From contig JACVCS010000001.1 of the NCBI GenBank assembly GCA_016741915.1, forward strand, positions 40,043 to 104,042: DNA of 64,000 nt, written 5' to 3'. Both the position numbers and the translations under genes were made by a program. Numbering within the stretch: the first letter of the stretch is position 1; each line of letters begins with the position of its first letter. This document shows, piece by piece, positions 28,305 to 37,670 of this stretch. The notes below the pieces were generated by a model that was not told where the DNA came from, searched no databases, and saw only the letters and a program-made list of their open reading frames with translations. The DNA is from Phycisphaerales bacterium (lineage in GTDB: Bacteria; Planctomycetota; Phycisphaerae; Phycisphaerales; UBA1924).

Positions 28305-28631
28305 GAGAGGACCTTTCTGTGTTTGTGTGTACTTGCTTGAGATACTGATGCACTTCGACGCGCGAGTGCACGCGGCGGTGGTTGAAGGCCTGTGATTCGT
28401 CGCTCGCGCCCGGTGCTGTGGTTCACAGCGAACACACGTTGAACGGCCGAACGCGTCGTGAACGATCACGGACGACGATGAACGTTGGTTGGATGCTGGC
28501 TTGGGATGACCGTCACGAACGCGGCAAAGGCCGGCGTGGGGTCAGCACGTACACAGCGCATCGGAGCCCCTTCCGCGGGAGCTCACGAGCGGTGAGTTGA
28601 GTTGGGTGTGCCTGCGAATCACGAGGAAAGT
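28305..28631. other. Gene-free 327-bp region between rhodanese and cysteine-synthase genes
   Basis: Both flanking genes are on minus. No terminator with T run, no riboswitch recognised, no credible small gene. Several GAACG-containing short repeats (near 28440-28525: AACACACGTTGAACG, GTGAACGATC, ATGAACGTTGG) are visible and could be binding sites for a regulator of the rhodanese gene. Confidence 0.35.
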
Positions 28632-29666
28632 TTAGGCCTCGTTCTCGGCGTTGGAAACAAGCTCTGGGTGGTGCTTCAGCATGCTGGAGGCGTACTTCAG
28701 GACGCTGTCGCAGAAGATCATCACGCCCAGGCCGGTTGGGGCTTGTGATGATGCTGGTACGTTCGAGGGGGCGGTCGGGTTCGCGAGGGAGCGGGAGAGG
28801 ACCTGGTGTGCGCCTTCGAAGATGAGCCCGGAGCTTGGGCCGGCCATGAGGCCTTCGATTCGGCAGAGGTCGAGGACGCGGTCGTAGGCGCGGTCGAAGG
28901 GGACCTCGATGACTTCGTCGATGAGCTTGGGGTCGTAGAGGCGGCTGACGTCGAGCTCGCTGACGTTGCGGATGCCGGGGACGTCGTGGCCGGGGCTGGG
29001 TTGCACGGCGATGACTTTGATGGCGGGGTTTTTGGATTTGAGGAACTGGGAGAGACCGGTGACGGTGCCGCAGGTTCCGAGGGAGGTGAAGAGGTGGGTG
29101 ATTTTGCCGGCGGTTTGGCGCCAGATTTCTGGGCCTGTGGTGCGGATGTGGGCGCGGACGTTGGCCTGGTTCTCGTACTGGTTGGGCATGGCGTAGCGAT
29201 CGGGGGAGGCTTTGGCGTAGGTGCGGGCGAGGCCGATGGTGCCGTCTTCTGCGCCGGGGAGCGGGCACATGGCGTCGGAGGTGACGTCGAGATCGGCGCC
29301 CATGAGTTTCAGGAGCATGCGTTTCTCAGCGGGGACCTTTGAGGGGACAACGGCGCGCATCGGGTAGCCGCGGACGGCGGCGATGGCGGCGAGTGAGAGG
29401 CCCGTGTTGCCGCTGGTGGGTTCGACGATGCCTCGGTTGGGTTTGGCGGAGCCGAGCTGCTGGCGCTCTTCGAGATCGCGGATCATCTCCCAGGCGGCGC
29501 GGTCCTTGACGGAGCCGAAGGGGTTGAGCCATTCGAGCTTGGCGAAGAGTTGGAAGCCTTGCGCGTGCAGCGGGTTGAGCTTGTTGATGCGGACCATGGG
29601 CGAGGGGTTCTCCTCGCTGGGGAGCATGTCGAGGACGCTGTTGTAAACGCGGGCGGCGTGGTCCAT
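28632..29666 (-). CDS. PLP-dependent cysteine synthase family enzyme
   Basis: 344 residues, fold type II PLP enzyme. The PLP lysine is in NPFGSVKDRAA (Lys54), the substrate loop is EPTSGNTGLSLA, the phosphate-binding loop is TSLGTCGTVTGLSQF, and the C-terminal Ser is in MAGPSSGLIFEG. This matches O-acetylserine sulfhydrylases (CysK/CysM) and close relatives such as cystathionine beta-synthase-like or O-phosphoserine sulfhydrylases. MDHAARVYNSVLDMLPS precedes the usual PLVRINKL start. Which sulfur donor and acceptor are used is not decided. The neighbouring rhodanese supports cysteine or persulfide metabolism. ATG start at 29666. Confidence 0.88.
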   Translation of the reverse strand: MDHAARVYNSVLDMLPSEENPSPMVRINKLNPLHAQGFQLFAKLEWLNPFGSVKDRAAWEMIRDLEERQQLGSAKPNRGIVEPTSGNTGLSLAAIAAVRGYPMRAVVPSKVPAEKRMLLKLMGADLDVTSDAMCPLPGAEDGTIGLARTYAKASPDRYAMPNQYENQANVRAHIRTTGPEIWRQTAGKITHLFTSLGTCGTVTGLSQFLKSKNPAIKVIAVQPSPGHDVPGIRNVSELDVSRLYDPKLIDEVIEVPFDRAYDRVLDLCRIEGLMAGPSSGLIFEGAHQVLSRSLANPTAPSNVPASSQAPTGLGVMIFCDSVLKYASSMLKHHPELVSNAENEA

Positions 29667-29732
29667 GGGTGTGGGCTCGGTGTTTGGGCGTGTGCGGGTG
29701 AGAAGCTTCGATGCGCGGAAGGGTTGTACGGG

Positions 29733-30242
29733 TCAGGTCGTAGGCGTGTTCGCCAGGTCGTGGATGGCCTGGTCTTTCAAACGCCAGACGGTCCAGTCGT
29801 TCATGGGCGATGCGCCGATGGAGGTGTAGAAGCCTTGCGCGGGGGTGTTCCAGTCGAGGACCATCCAGTCCATCCGGCGGCAGCCGCGGGCGACGGCGAT
29901 TTTGGCGAGCTCGATGAGCAAACGCTTGCCGAGGCCCAGCTTGCGTGCGGATGGGGTGACGTAGAGGTCTTCGAGGTAGATGCCGGCGGCGCTGACCCAG
30001 GTGGAGAAGTTCATGAAGAAGAGGGCGAAGCCGACGGGCTGGTTGTCGTGCTCGGCGATGAGACACTCGGCGACGGGTCCGCGGCCGAAGCCCTCACCGA
30101 AGAGGTTGCGGTGGATCGAGTCCTCGGTGGCGACGACCTGATCCGGGGCTTTCTCGTACTCGGCGAGCTCTTTGATGAAGCGGAGTATCGCAGGGACGTC
30201 CTGCGGCGTGGCGGGGCGGATGCGTGTGGTGCTTTGGGGCAT
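29733..30242 (-). CDS. GNAT acetyltransferase, spermidine/thialysine type
   Basis: 169 residues. GNAT core with RIRPATPQDVPAILRFIKEL at the start, the acetyl-CoA loop LEDLYVTPSARKLGLGKRLL, and the motif LDWNTPAQGFYTSIGASPM near the end. The last is typical of diamine (SAT-like) acetyltransferases that act on polyamines or thialysine. N-terminal Glu-rich EYEKAPDQV also matches that group. Start at 30242; a longer frame to 30347 runs into the REP-like palindrome and is not supported. Substrate inferred only. Confidence 0.87.
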   Translation of the reverse strand: MPQSTTRIRPATPQDVPAILRFIKELAEYEKAPDQVVATEDSIHRNLFGEGFGRGPVAECLIAEHDNQPVGFALFFMNFSTWVSAAGIYLEDLYVTPSARKLGLGKRLLIELAKIAVARGCRRMDWMVLDWNTPAQGFYTSIGASPMNDWTVWRLKDQAIHDLANTPTT

Positions 30243-30322
30243 GATGGTGAGCGTACGCGCGAGTCGTTGATTCGTGCGGCGGGAGATGGACGTTGCGAAA
30301 AGACAAATCCCAGAAAAAGACA

Positions 30323-30348
30323 GCACGGCTCTGGAGAGCCGTGCCACC
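30323..30348 (-). repeat. Dispersed REP-like palindrome, copy 2
   Basis: Identical over 26 bp to the element at 6361-6386, in opposite orientation. It sits between the GNAT and HNH genes, both on the minus strand. Confidence 0.8.
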
Positions 30349-30379
30349 TGAAGACATCAAAAACTCGGAGCATGCGGGC

Positions 30380-31132
30380 CTACTTCAGCTCGACGCTCCA
30401 GTACGCGTTGTCGAGGAAGGCCTTCCAAGAGGAATACTTGTCCTGACCCAGCCGCAGCGCGATGAGCGGATTGCGTCGCGGCATGACGGGCTTGCGGACC
30501 AGGCGCATGTGGGCTTCTTGCGGCGTGCGGCCGCCCTTTCGGGCGTTGCAGCGGATGCAGGCGCAGACGAGGTTCTCCCACGAGTCGCCGCCGCCCTGGC
30601 TGCGCGGCAGGACGTGGTCGATGGAGAGTTCGTTGGTGGGGAAGTGCTTGCCGCAGTACTGGCACTGGTTGCGGTCGCGGGCGAAGAGGTTTCGGCGGTT
30701 GAGCTTGACGCCCTGAGCCGGGAGACGGTCGTAGCCCAGCAGGCGGATGATCCGCGGCACGGCGATCTGCACGCGGACGGTGCGGACCCACTCGTGCTTG
30801 TCGGATTCAAACTGTCGCTGGAACGAGGCGAGCTCGGCCCAACTGGCGAAGTCGTAGTTGGCGTACTGCCCGTCGTTGACGGTGATGACCTCCGCCAGGT
30901 CGCGGGCGAGCATCGTGAAGGCTCGTTTCGCGCTGATGACGCGCACGGCCATGTAGAGCTTGTTCAGCACAAGCACCTTGCTGTCCAGCGCGGTGGCGGT
31001 TGAATGGGCGCGGGGACCGACGCTGAAGGCGTCGGCCTCGTCGAGATGCGCGTCGGGAAGATCATCCTCCGGCACGTGGGCCGAGGGCTGGTCGGGAGAA
31101 CGACGGCTTTTCCATCTGCCGATGTCGCTCAT
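30380..31132 (-). CDS. HNH endonuclease domain protein
   Basis: 250 residues. The N-terminal half has KVLVLNKLYMAVRVISAKRA, seen in a widespread family of stand-alone HNH proteins. The C-terminal half has the zinc/HNH site: CQYCGKHF, then LSIDHVLPRSQGGGDSWENL and CIRCNARKGG. The catalytic His is in IDHV. Metal-dependent cutting of DNA is expected but the target is unknown; no methylase, intein or intron lies nearby. ATG at 31132 has GGAG nine bases upstream; an ATG at 31156 is the alternative. Divergent from pilT. Confidence 0.87.
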   Translation of the reverse strand: MSDIGRWKSRRSPDQPSAHVPEDDLPDAHLDEADAFSVGPRAHSTATALDSKVLVLNKLYMAVRVISAKRAFTMLARDLAEVITVNDGQYANYDFASWAELASFQRQFESDKHEWVRTVRVQIAVPRIIRLLGYDRLPAQGVKLNRRNLFARDRNQCQYCGKHFPTNELSIDHVLPRSQGGGDSWENLVCACIRCNARKGGRTPQEAHMRLVRKPVMPRRNPLIALRLGQDKYSSWKAFLDNAYWSVELK

Positions 31133-31504
31133 GGGTCGAAACTCCGGCTTCTTCATCCATCGGAAGCCAAACGTCGGACGCTGTGCGGAATCGGAGAAAA
31201 GTCTAGGCCCCCCGGTCGATATGGGGCGGAATGGCGGGGTTTCAGGGCGGGAGAGGGTGTGAAGCTTCGGTTATGGGGCACACGGCGCGTGGGCGGGGCG
31301 ATGGCAGGCTGGTGGGGTTGTATGGGCGGTAGCGACGGTGCAAGGTGCGGGAGGGGCGCGGTGTGCGCGGGGTGAGGCGGGCGGGTGATGGTGCGGGTGC
31401 GAAGGTCCGATCAGACAGGGGAAGGACCGAGATGCCCCGAAGGCGGGTTCGGCGGTCCGTGTTGAGTCGGTACGCCCCACGAACCCCAAGCGAGGACGCG
31501 ACGC
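31133..31504. other. Gene-free 372-bp divergent region between HNH and pilT
   Basis: Promoters for the minus-strand HNH gene and the plus-strand pilus cluster must lie here. The plus strand is strongly G-rich between about 31275 and 31400. No clear -35/-10 pair, operator dyad or small gene seen. Confidence 0.4.
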
Positions 31505-32560
31505 ATGAAGCTCTACGACGTGCTGAAACTGGCGATGGACGCGGAGGCGTCGGATATCCACCTGGTGGCGGGGCACCCGCCGGTGATGCGTGTGCACACG
31601 GTGATGACGCCGATGGACCTGCCCTTGCTCAGCAACGAGACGCTGCGTGCGTTCCTGGAGGCGATGGCGCCGAAGGAAGCGGTTGCGCGGTTTGAGCAGA
31701 ACAAGGACTCGGACTTCAGCTACTACGCCGAGGGCTTGGCGCGGTACCGCGTGAACGTGCACATGCAGAAGGGCTCGATCGGGTTTGCGATGCGTGTGGT
31801 GAAGACGAAGGTCCCGCCGCTGGAGAAGCTGAACCTGCCGGAGGTGATCACGCGGTTGACGTACTTGCCGCGTGGGCTGGTATTGGTGACGGGCGATACG
31901 GGCTCGGGCAAGAGCACGACGCTGGCGGCGATGATCCAGAGCATGAACGAGCGGTACAGCAAGCACATCATCACGCTGGAAGACCCGGTGGAGTACACCT
32001 TCACCAGCGACCGCTCGCTGATCGAGCAGCGTGAACTGGGCGCGGACATGCCCAGCTTCGCCAGCGCGCTGAAGCACGCGCTGCGTCAGGACCCGGACAT
32101 CATCCTGGTGGGCGAAATGCGCGACCTTGATACAACGCAGCTAGCCATCACGGCGGCCGAGACGGGGCACCTGGTGCTCAGCACGCTGCACACCTGCAGC
32201 GCCGGTCAGACGGTGGAACGCATCATCGACATGTACCCGGCGAACCAGCAGAACCAGATCCGCTCGATGCTGGCGAACACGCTGCAGGCGGTGGTGAGCC
32301 AGACGCTCTTCAGCCGGATCGATAAGCCCGGCATGTGCCCGGCGGTAGAGGTTCTGCTGTGTACGCCGGCGGTTCGGAACCTGATCCGCGAGAACCGCAC
32401 GTTCGAGATCCCCAACGTGATCGAGACGAACCGCGCGATGGGCATGCAGACGCTGGACCGCAGCATCTCGGAGCTGTACTTCAACGGCATGATCAGCCGG
32501 GAAGACGCCATCGCCAGCGCGAACATGCCCGACAAGCTCGACCGGATGCTCGCGGCGTAA
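31505..32560 (+). CDS. pilT: Type IV pilus retraction ATPase PilT
   Basis: 351 residues, hexameric cytoplasmic ATPase that retracts pili. Walker A GDTGSGKST (about 130-138), Asp box HIITLEDPVEY, Walker B IILVGEMRDLDTTQ, His box TGHLVLSTLHT, and the PilT-typical C-terminus AVRNLIRENRTFEIPNVIET. The N-terminal PAS-like domain opens MKLYDVLKLAMDAEASDIHL. ATG at 31505 with GAGGA upstream. First gene of the pilus cluster. No pilB or pilM-Q genes follow in this window. Confidence 0.96.
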   Translation: MKLYDVLKLAMDAEASDIHLVAGHPPVMRVHTVMTPMDLPLLSNETLRAFLEAMAPKEAVARFEQNKDSDFSYYAEGLARYRVNVHMQKGSIGFAMRVVKTKVPPLEKLNLPEVITRLTYLPRGLVLVTGDTGSGKSTTLAAMIQSMNERYSKHIITLEDPVEYTFTSDRSLIEQRELGADMPSFASALKHALRQDPDIILVGEMRDLDTTQLAITAAETGHLVLSTLHTCSAGQTVERIIDMYPANQQNQIRSMLANTLQAVVSQTLFSRIDKPGMCPAVEVLLCTPAVRNLIRENRTFEIPNVIETNRAMGMQTLDRSISELYFNGMISREDAIASANMPDKLDRMLAA

Positions 32561-32641
32561 GCCCCGGGCGGCCGACGAAGAAACGCCTTTGCACCTGTTC
32601 CGCACGGACGAACGACCCTATTCACGAGGCAGCAGCAGACC

Positions 32642-33868
32642 ATGCCACAGTACAAGTATCAAGTTCGCAACAGCGCGGGGCAGGTGCAGGCGGGCGTTGT
32701 CGTTGCCGACACGATCGGCACCGCGGCGCAGATCCTGCGGAACCAGGGCTCGCACGTTCTGGCGATCAATCCGCTGTCCGCGGAGCAGACCCGCGCGGCG
32801 CTGATGCAGAAACTGGCGGACCTGAACGCCGGTCGACCGAAGGCGAAGCACGTGCTGGACTTCACCACGCAGTTGGCTGTCATGCTGCGCGCGGGTATCA
32901 ACCTGCGCTCGGCGCTCGACGGCATCGCGGAGCAGACCACCCACCCGGGGTTCAAGAAGGTCATCATGAACCTCAAGCAGGATGTTGAGGGTGGTAAGCA
33001 GTTCAGCCAGGCGCTGCAGCGGTATCCGAAGCTCTTCGGGCCTTTGTACATCAACATGGTGCGTGCGTCCGAGATGGCCGGCAATTTTTCGGAGATGCTC
33101 GACCGCATCGCGGGGTACATCGGGCAGGAGATCGAGACGCGGAAGATGGTCATCGGTGCGGCGATCTATCCCGGCGTCATCGGCACGATGGCGGTGGGTG
33201 TGACGGTCTTCCTTCTGACGTTTGTGCTTCCCAAGTTCAAGGGCGTCTTCCAGGGCAAGGAGGACGCGTTGCCGTGGGCGACGACGTTCTTGCTGGGCTT
33301 GTCGGACTTCATGGTTGAGCGCTGGCCTTTGATCCTCGGGGCCTTGTTCGCCATCGGCGCGGGGTTCTATGCCTTCACGCGGACGGAGGTGGGCAGCTTC
33401 TGGGTCGATAAGAGCAAGCTGACGATCCCGATTGTCAAGGGCATGTTCCGCTCGCTGTACATCAGCCGATCGCTGCAGACGATGGGGCAGCTTGTCAACG
33501 CGGGCGTGCCGATGCTCGACGTGCTGACGATCACGGGTGACGTCTCGGGCAACAAGCTGTACCAGCGGCTGTGGGCGAGCGTGCACGGCTCGGTGAAGAC
33601 CGGTAAGAAGATCAGCAACACGCTGTTCAAGACGACGCTGCTGCCTCAGGCGGTGGTGCAGATGATCAGCGCGGGTGAAGAGTCCGGTAAGTTGGGCGAG
33701 GTGCTCGACGAGATCAGCGCGTACTACGCCAAGCAGCTCAAGGACCAGATTAAGGCCGTCACGAGCATGATCGAGCCGCTGATGATCGTGCTTATGGGGT
33801 CTGTGGTCGGGTTTATCGCGATGGCGATCATCTTGCCCATCTTCAAGATGAGCCAGATCGTCAAGTGA
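32642..33868 (+). CDS. pilC: Inner-membrane platform protein PilC / GspF
   Basis: 408 residues. Two T2SS-F domains: the first about 75-195 (DFTTQLAVMLRAGINLRSAL, then MIGAAIYP-like MVIGAAIYPGVIGTMAVGV), the second about 275-395 (SRSLQTMGQLVNAGVPMLDV, then SMIEPLMIVLMGSVVGFIAM). Three membrane helices. It couples the ATPase motor to pilin assembly or removal. 81 bases after pilT; its stop overlaps by four bases (GTGA) a possible GTG start of the next gene. Very sure of family; type II secretion GspF is the alternative, but pilT next door favours a pilus. Confidence 0.94.
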   Translation: MPQYKYQVRNSAGQVQAGVVVADTIGTAAQILRNQGSHVLAINPLSAEQTRAALMQKLADLNAGRPKAKHVLDFTTQLAVMLRAGINLRSALDGIAEQTTHPGFKKVIMNLKQDVEGGKQFSQALQRYPKLFGPLYINMVRASEMAGNFSEMLDRIAGYIGQEIETRKMVIGAAIYPGVIGTMAVGVTVFLLTFVLPKFKGVFQGKEDALPWATTFLLGLSDFMVERWPLILGALFAIGAGFYAFTRTEVGSFWVDKSKLTIPIVKGMFRSLYISRSLQTMGQLVNAGVPMLDVLTITGDVSGNKLYQRLWASVHGSVKTGKKISNTLFKTTLLPQAVVQMISAGEESGKLGEVLDEISAYYAKQLKDQIKAVTSMIEPLMIVLMGSVVGFIAMAIILPIFKMSQIVK

Positions 33869-33924
33869 ATTGGACACTTCAAGGGCCCGGAGGCCTGTGC
33901 CCCATGGCGGGGCGGGAGCGGGAG

Positions 33925-34635
33925 ATGCACCTCAGCAGCGAACATGCACACGACGTGAAGCACCCGGGGTTCCGACTTTCTCGCGCCGTGAAGCGGAAAA
34001 CCCGCCGAGCGTTCACGCTGCTGGAGGCGGCGCTGGCGACGGTGATTATCGGTGTGGGCGTGCTGGCGTTGGTCGAAGCGCAGGCGACCTTCAGCCGGAA
34101 TAACGATTTCTCGACCAACTCCGCAACCGCGGCGTACCTGGCGAATGAAATCCGCGAGCGGATGCGCGGGCTTCCCCGGCACGATCCCGTCACCGGGCTC
34201 TTCGTGCAGGGCAGCGGGCAGACGGCGACGCTCGTGGGCTGGGGACGCGATACGGGCGAGGTGACGCCGGGCGACTTCGACGATATCGACGACTTTGACG
34301 GGCTGGTCTTTGGTGCGGGCGAAACGTTCGCGGGGCCGATCGACGCCTTCAACCGCGTGATCCCCAACACCCGCGCCGACGGCACGATCGAAACGAACGA
34401 CGAGGGGCTCGAAGTTCCGATGCGCGGCTGGCGACAGCGCGTCACCGTGACCAAGGTCGATCCGTTCAACTTCTCGCTAACGCGGGTGCAGGGGTTCTCG
34501 ATCGCTCCCAGCTCGGGCAACCCGGGCGTGCCGGTGGACGGCTTCCCGCTGCGGGTGACGGTGAGCGTGACGTACCAGGGCCCGCTGGATCTGGCGCCGC
34601 AGGAGATGGCGCGGGTTGTTTGGATCGTGCCGTGA
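33925..34635 (+). CDS. Type IV prepilin-like protein (PilV/minor pilin type)
   Basis: 236 residues. Prepilin signal KRKTRRA-FTLLEAALATVI (cleavage after about residue 29, at Ala rather than the usual Gly; Glu+5 present), followed by one hydrophobic helix and a beta-rich soluble domain with QATFSRNNDFSTNSATAAYL. Minor pilins prime assembly. ATG at 33925 has GGGAG six bases upstream; a GTG at 33865 overlapping the pilC stop is possible but would add a poor 20 residues. Part of the pilT-pilC-pilin operon. Processing at Ala instead of Gly should be checked against the genome's prepilin peptidase. Confidence 0.85.
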   Translation: MHLSSEHAHDVKHPGFRLSRAVKRKTRRAFTLLEAALATVIIGVGVLALVEAQATFSRNNDFSTNSATAAYLANEIRERMRGLPRHDPVTGLFVQGSGQTATLVGWGRDTGEVTPGDFDDIDDFDGLVFGAGETFAGPIDAFNRVIPNTRADGTIETNDEGLEVPMRGWRQRVTVTKVDPFNFSLTRVQGFSIAPSSGNPGVPVDGFPLRVTVSVTYQGPLDLAPQEMARVVWIVP

Positions 34636-34757
34636 ATCGCCACGCGTGAAGATCGGCAGTCATGTTCAATGTTGAACGGGGCAAAGCACAAAGAACCGCC
34701 CGAGAGGATCAAGGAATCGAACACCGCAACGACAGGACGGCAAGGACGGCAGCACCC

Positions 34758-37670
34758 ATGACCACACCCACCCAGCGCAGCACGACCGTGACGAAAGGCG
34801 AGAGCGCGGGGCTTCTGACACGGTTGAGGAACTCTCAGCTCGCCAAAGCCTTTGCGAGGAAGAGCGGGCGATCACGCCGCGGCGTGGTGTCGATTCTCGC
34901 GATGATGTTCCTGGTGCTCTTCGGCTCGCTGGGGTTGGCGATGGCGATCGCCAGCCAGGGGAACCTCCGCACGGCGTCGACGAACCTGCACGTGATCCGC
35001 GCGCTGGGCGCTGCGGAAACGGGGATGGGCATCGCGCAGCTCCGGCTGCAGCAGGCCGCCTCGCGGTTTGTGGTGGACAAGGGCGTGATCGACACGAGCT
35101 ACGCAAGGAAACTGTGGGCGGGGACGACCAGCGCCGCGGACGGGCAGGTGCGCGTGCTTTCGCCGCAGGGCTTCAACGAGTATGGCCTTCCGCCGGGCAT
35201 TGCGCAAGCGCTGGTGAATCAGCACACCGCGGATATGAACACCGTCGCCGCGCCCGGCACGGTGACTGCGGCCACACTTTCTTCAGCACCCGCCGGGACC
35301 GATACGACCGTCTACACCGCGAACAACTGGGTCGTCACGCCCGCGCTGGCGGTTGAGGGCAGCACCGCGGACGGCGGGAACCCCGCCGCGTTCCAGATCA
35401 CCTATGCCCCGCTGGCCAACGGTACAGACGTGCGCGTCTTTGTCACCGGTTTCTCGTCGGTCTCCGCCACGGGCAGTTCGTACTCGTACGCGCGACTTGC
35501 TGACGAGAGCTCGAACCGTCCGCTGTCGCGAACGATCGTGCAGGACTTCCGCATCGTCAAACGCCCGCAGCATGCCGTCATGGGCCCGAGCAGGATCCTC
35601 ATCGGCAAGAACGTCGACATCGTCGGTAACATCGGCGCGGGCTTCGACGCCGTCACGTTCACCAACGGCGACCCCGTGGTGATCAAGTCCGACTTCTACG
35701 GCATCGACTCGACGCTCGATCAGAAACTCACCGACCTGTTCAACGGCATCAAGCAGTACGACGTCGACGGCGACAACCGACTCCGCGTGAATCACCCTGT
35801 CGAACGCCAGGGCATCCCGCCCTCAACCAAGGACTACAACAACGACGGCACCGGCGACAACGCCTTCGCGGATTCCACCGGCGACGGCTATATCGACGAG
35901 TTCGACGTTTTCATGAACCACTACGACACCAACCGCGACGGCAAGGTGGTGCTTTCATCCCGGCTGACGCAGGGCACGCCGTCACAGAATCTCAGCGCCG
36001 AGTTCACCGCGGACGATGACCTGGCCTTCCTGATCGATTCGGGTAACGCCGATCGGAACAAGAACGGCCTCAGCGGCTACTCCGACCCGCAGGACAACAA
36101 CCGCATCGGCGGCACGACATCGCTGCTCGACATTGACGACCAACGCCTGGGCTATCGCGACGGCGTGATTGACGCGAAGGATCAGTACGCCAAGGTCCGT
36201 GGGCGCGTGGTCTTCCGCACGTCGCAGAACGCGTGGGCAACCGCACGCGGCGGCAGCGTCTCGCCCTTCATGCAGGGCCCGATCGTCCCGGGCGCTGGGC
36301 GCTCCGCGACGCAGTTCTCCGCTGATCAGAACGCGTTGCCCGACCTGACGGATTCGACATTTACCAACGCGCGCGACTCGCTGACAAACCTTGCCGACGG
36401 CGCGAGCTTTGAGCAGCAGGTCGCAACACAACTCGGCGTGAGCGTTGTCGCCCTGCCGACGTATACCGAAACGAAATCGAACGCTGCGAGCAAGCGGTAC
36501 TTCCGCCAGGACATGCCCAACGCCAGCGCCAAGGCGCTCACGGGGCAGGATCTCTTCGAGAAGATGCCCTTCAACAGCCCCTCGTACGCGGACTACTACA
36601 TCCGCCCTCGCTACGAGAACATGACGTTCAAAAACGTCAAGATCCCGATGGGCACAAACGCCCTGTTCGTCAACTGCACATTCGTGGGCGTGACGCACGT
36701 CCGCACGTCGACCAGCAATACGCACCCGCTATGGAATCTCTACGGCAGCCTGCAATGGGACGCGGCGACAAGCTCACCCAAGCCCATCACGCAGCCCTTG
36801 GATAAGAGCGACTTCCTGCGATACACCACGGGCAACGTCGCCGACGGCCCGGCCAACTATGCCGACTTCCCTGATCCGCCGGTGATCAATGGCGTGACCG
36901 TGACCGGCGCCGCCCGCGACACCAAGCGCTACAGCAACAACATCCGCTTCCACAACTGTCTGTTCGTGGGTTCGCTGACCAGCGATACGCCGCAGGCCTT
37001 CACGCACGTTCGCAACAAGATGCAGTTCACCGGCTCGACACGCTTCACGGACGTGAACCCCAACGCGCCGAGCGACCCTTCGGTGAACCCCGACAGCGCC
37101 GACATGGGCGAGATCGCCAAGAGCTCGATGATGACCCCGAACTACTCGATCGACATCGGGCAGTTCAACTCCCCCACCGACGCGTACGCCAACGGGCCTG
37201 CGGGGCAGAACATCCAACTCAAGGGCACCATCGTCGCGGGCACCTTCGACGCCCGCGGCAATACGAGCATCGACGGCTCGCTGCTGATGACCTTCAAGCC
37301 CGTCTACGGCGAGGGCCCGCTCGTGCAGTACGGCCAGCCCGTGGGCAACCCCTCGAACTTCAACGTCTCGCTGGGCTACTTCGGCAGTTCCGAAGGTGAC
37401 CAGGAATCGCTCGATCCGAACACCTTGCCGATTGTCAATGGCAAGCGCATCGTCGGCTGGGACCTTAACGGCGACGGCCTGCCCGATCTGCCCCCGACAC
37501 AAACACCCACCGCGGCCCAGATCGCCGCGGGCGCAACCGCCGTGCCGTTCTACGGCTTCGGACGCGTGCGTCTGAAGTGGAACCCCAACCTGCCCATGCC
37601 CGACGGGATCATGCTGCCGCTGAGCGCTATCGCCGTGCCCGGCACGTACAAGGAGGGGAAGAAACTGTGA
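34758..37670 (+). CDS. PilX-like large pilus-associated protein with calcium-loop repeats
   Basis: 970 residues. It opens with a basic cytoplasmic stretch (KSGRSRRG) and a single helix (about 42-64, VVSILAMMFLVLFGSLGLAM). The usual PilX-type block with ALGAAETGMGIAQLRL follows. The rest is a long beta-rich extracellular part. It has several Asp-rich calcium-type loops: DVDGDNRLRV (near 335), DSTGDGYIDEFDVF (near 372), DTNRDGKVV (near 390) and DLNGDGLPDL (near 902). Such loops (EF-hand/dockerin style) bind calcium and could regulate adhesion or retraction, as in some PilY1 proteins. ATG at 34758; a frame to 34662 lacks a ribosome site. Far larger than ordinary PilX (about 170-200). Confidence 0.75.
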   Translation: MTTPTQRSTTVTKGESAGLLTRLRNSQLAKAFARKSGRSRRGVVSILAMMFLVLFGSLGLAMAIASQGNLRTASTNLHVIRALGAAETGMGIAQLRLQQAASRFVVDKGVIDTSYARKLWAGTTSAADGQVRVLSPQGFNEYGLPPGIAQALVNQHTADMNTVAAPGTVTAATLSSAPAGTDTTVYTANNWVVTPALAVEGSTADGGNPAAFQITYAPLANGTDVRVFVTGFSSVSATGSSYSYARLADESSNRPLSRTIVQDFRIVKRPQHAVMGPSRILIGKNVDIVGNIGAGFDAVTFTNGDPVVIKSDFYGIDSTLDQKLTDLFNGIKQYDVDGDNRLRVNHPVERQGIPPSTKDYNNDGTGDNAFADSTGDGYIDEFDVFMNHYDTNRDGKVVLSSRLTQGTPSQNLSAEFTADDDLAFLIDSGNADRNKNGLSGYSDPQDNNRIGGTTSLLDIDDQRLGYRDGVIDAKDQYAKVRGRVVFRTSQNAWATARGGSVSPFMQGPIVPGAGRSATQFSADQNALPDLTDSTFTNARDSLTNLADGASFEQQVATQLGVSVVALPTYTETKSNAASKRYFRQDMPNASAKALTGQDLFEKMPFNSPSYADYYIRPRYENMTFKNVKIPMGTNALFVNCTFVGVTHVRTSTSNTHPLWNLYGSLQWDAATSSPKPITQPLDKSDFLRYTTGNVADGPANYADFPDPPVINGVTVTGAARDTKRYSNNIRFHNCLFVGSLTSDTPQAFTHVRNKMQFTGSTRFTDVNPNAPSDPSVNPDSADMGEIAKSSMMTPNYSIDIGQFNSPTDAYANGPAGQNIQLKGTIVAGTFDARGNTSIDGSLLMTFKPVYGEGPLVQYGQPVGNPSNFNVSLGYFGSSEGDQESLDPNTLPIVNGKRIVGWDLNGDGLPDLPPTQTPTAAQIAAGATAVPFYGFGRVRLKWNPNLPMPDGIMLPLSAIAVPGTYKEGKKL

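Noticed and set aside
30380..31132. HNH gene as part of a homing intron, phage or restriction system
   Set aside because: No methylase, reverse transcriptase, terminase, intein or split gene around it; it looks like a stand-alone chromosomal HNH protein.
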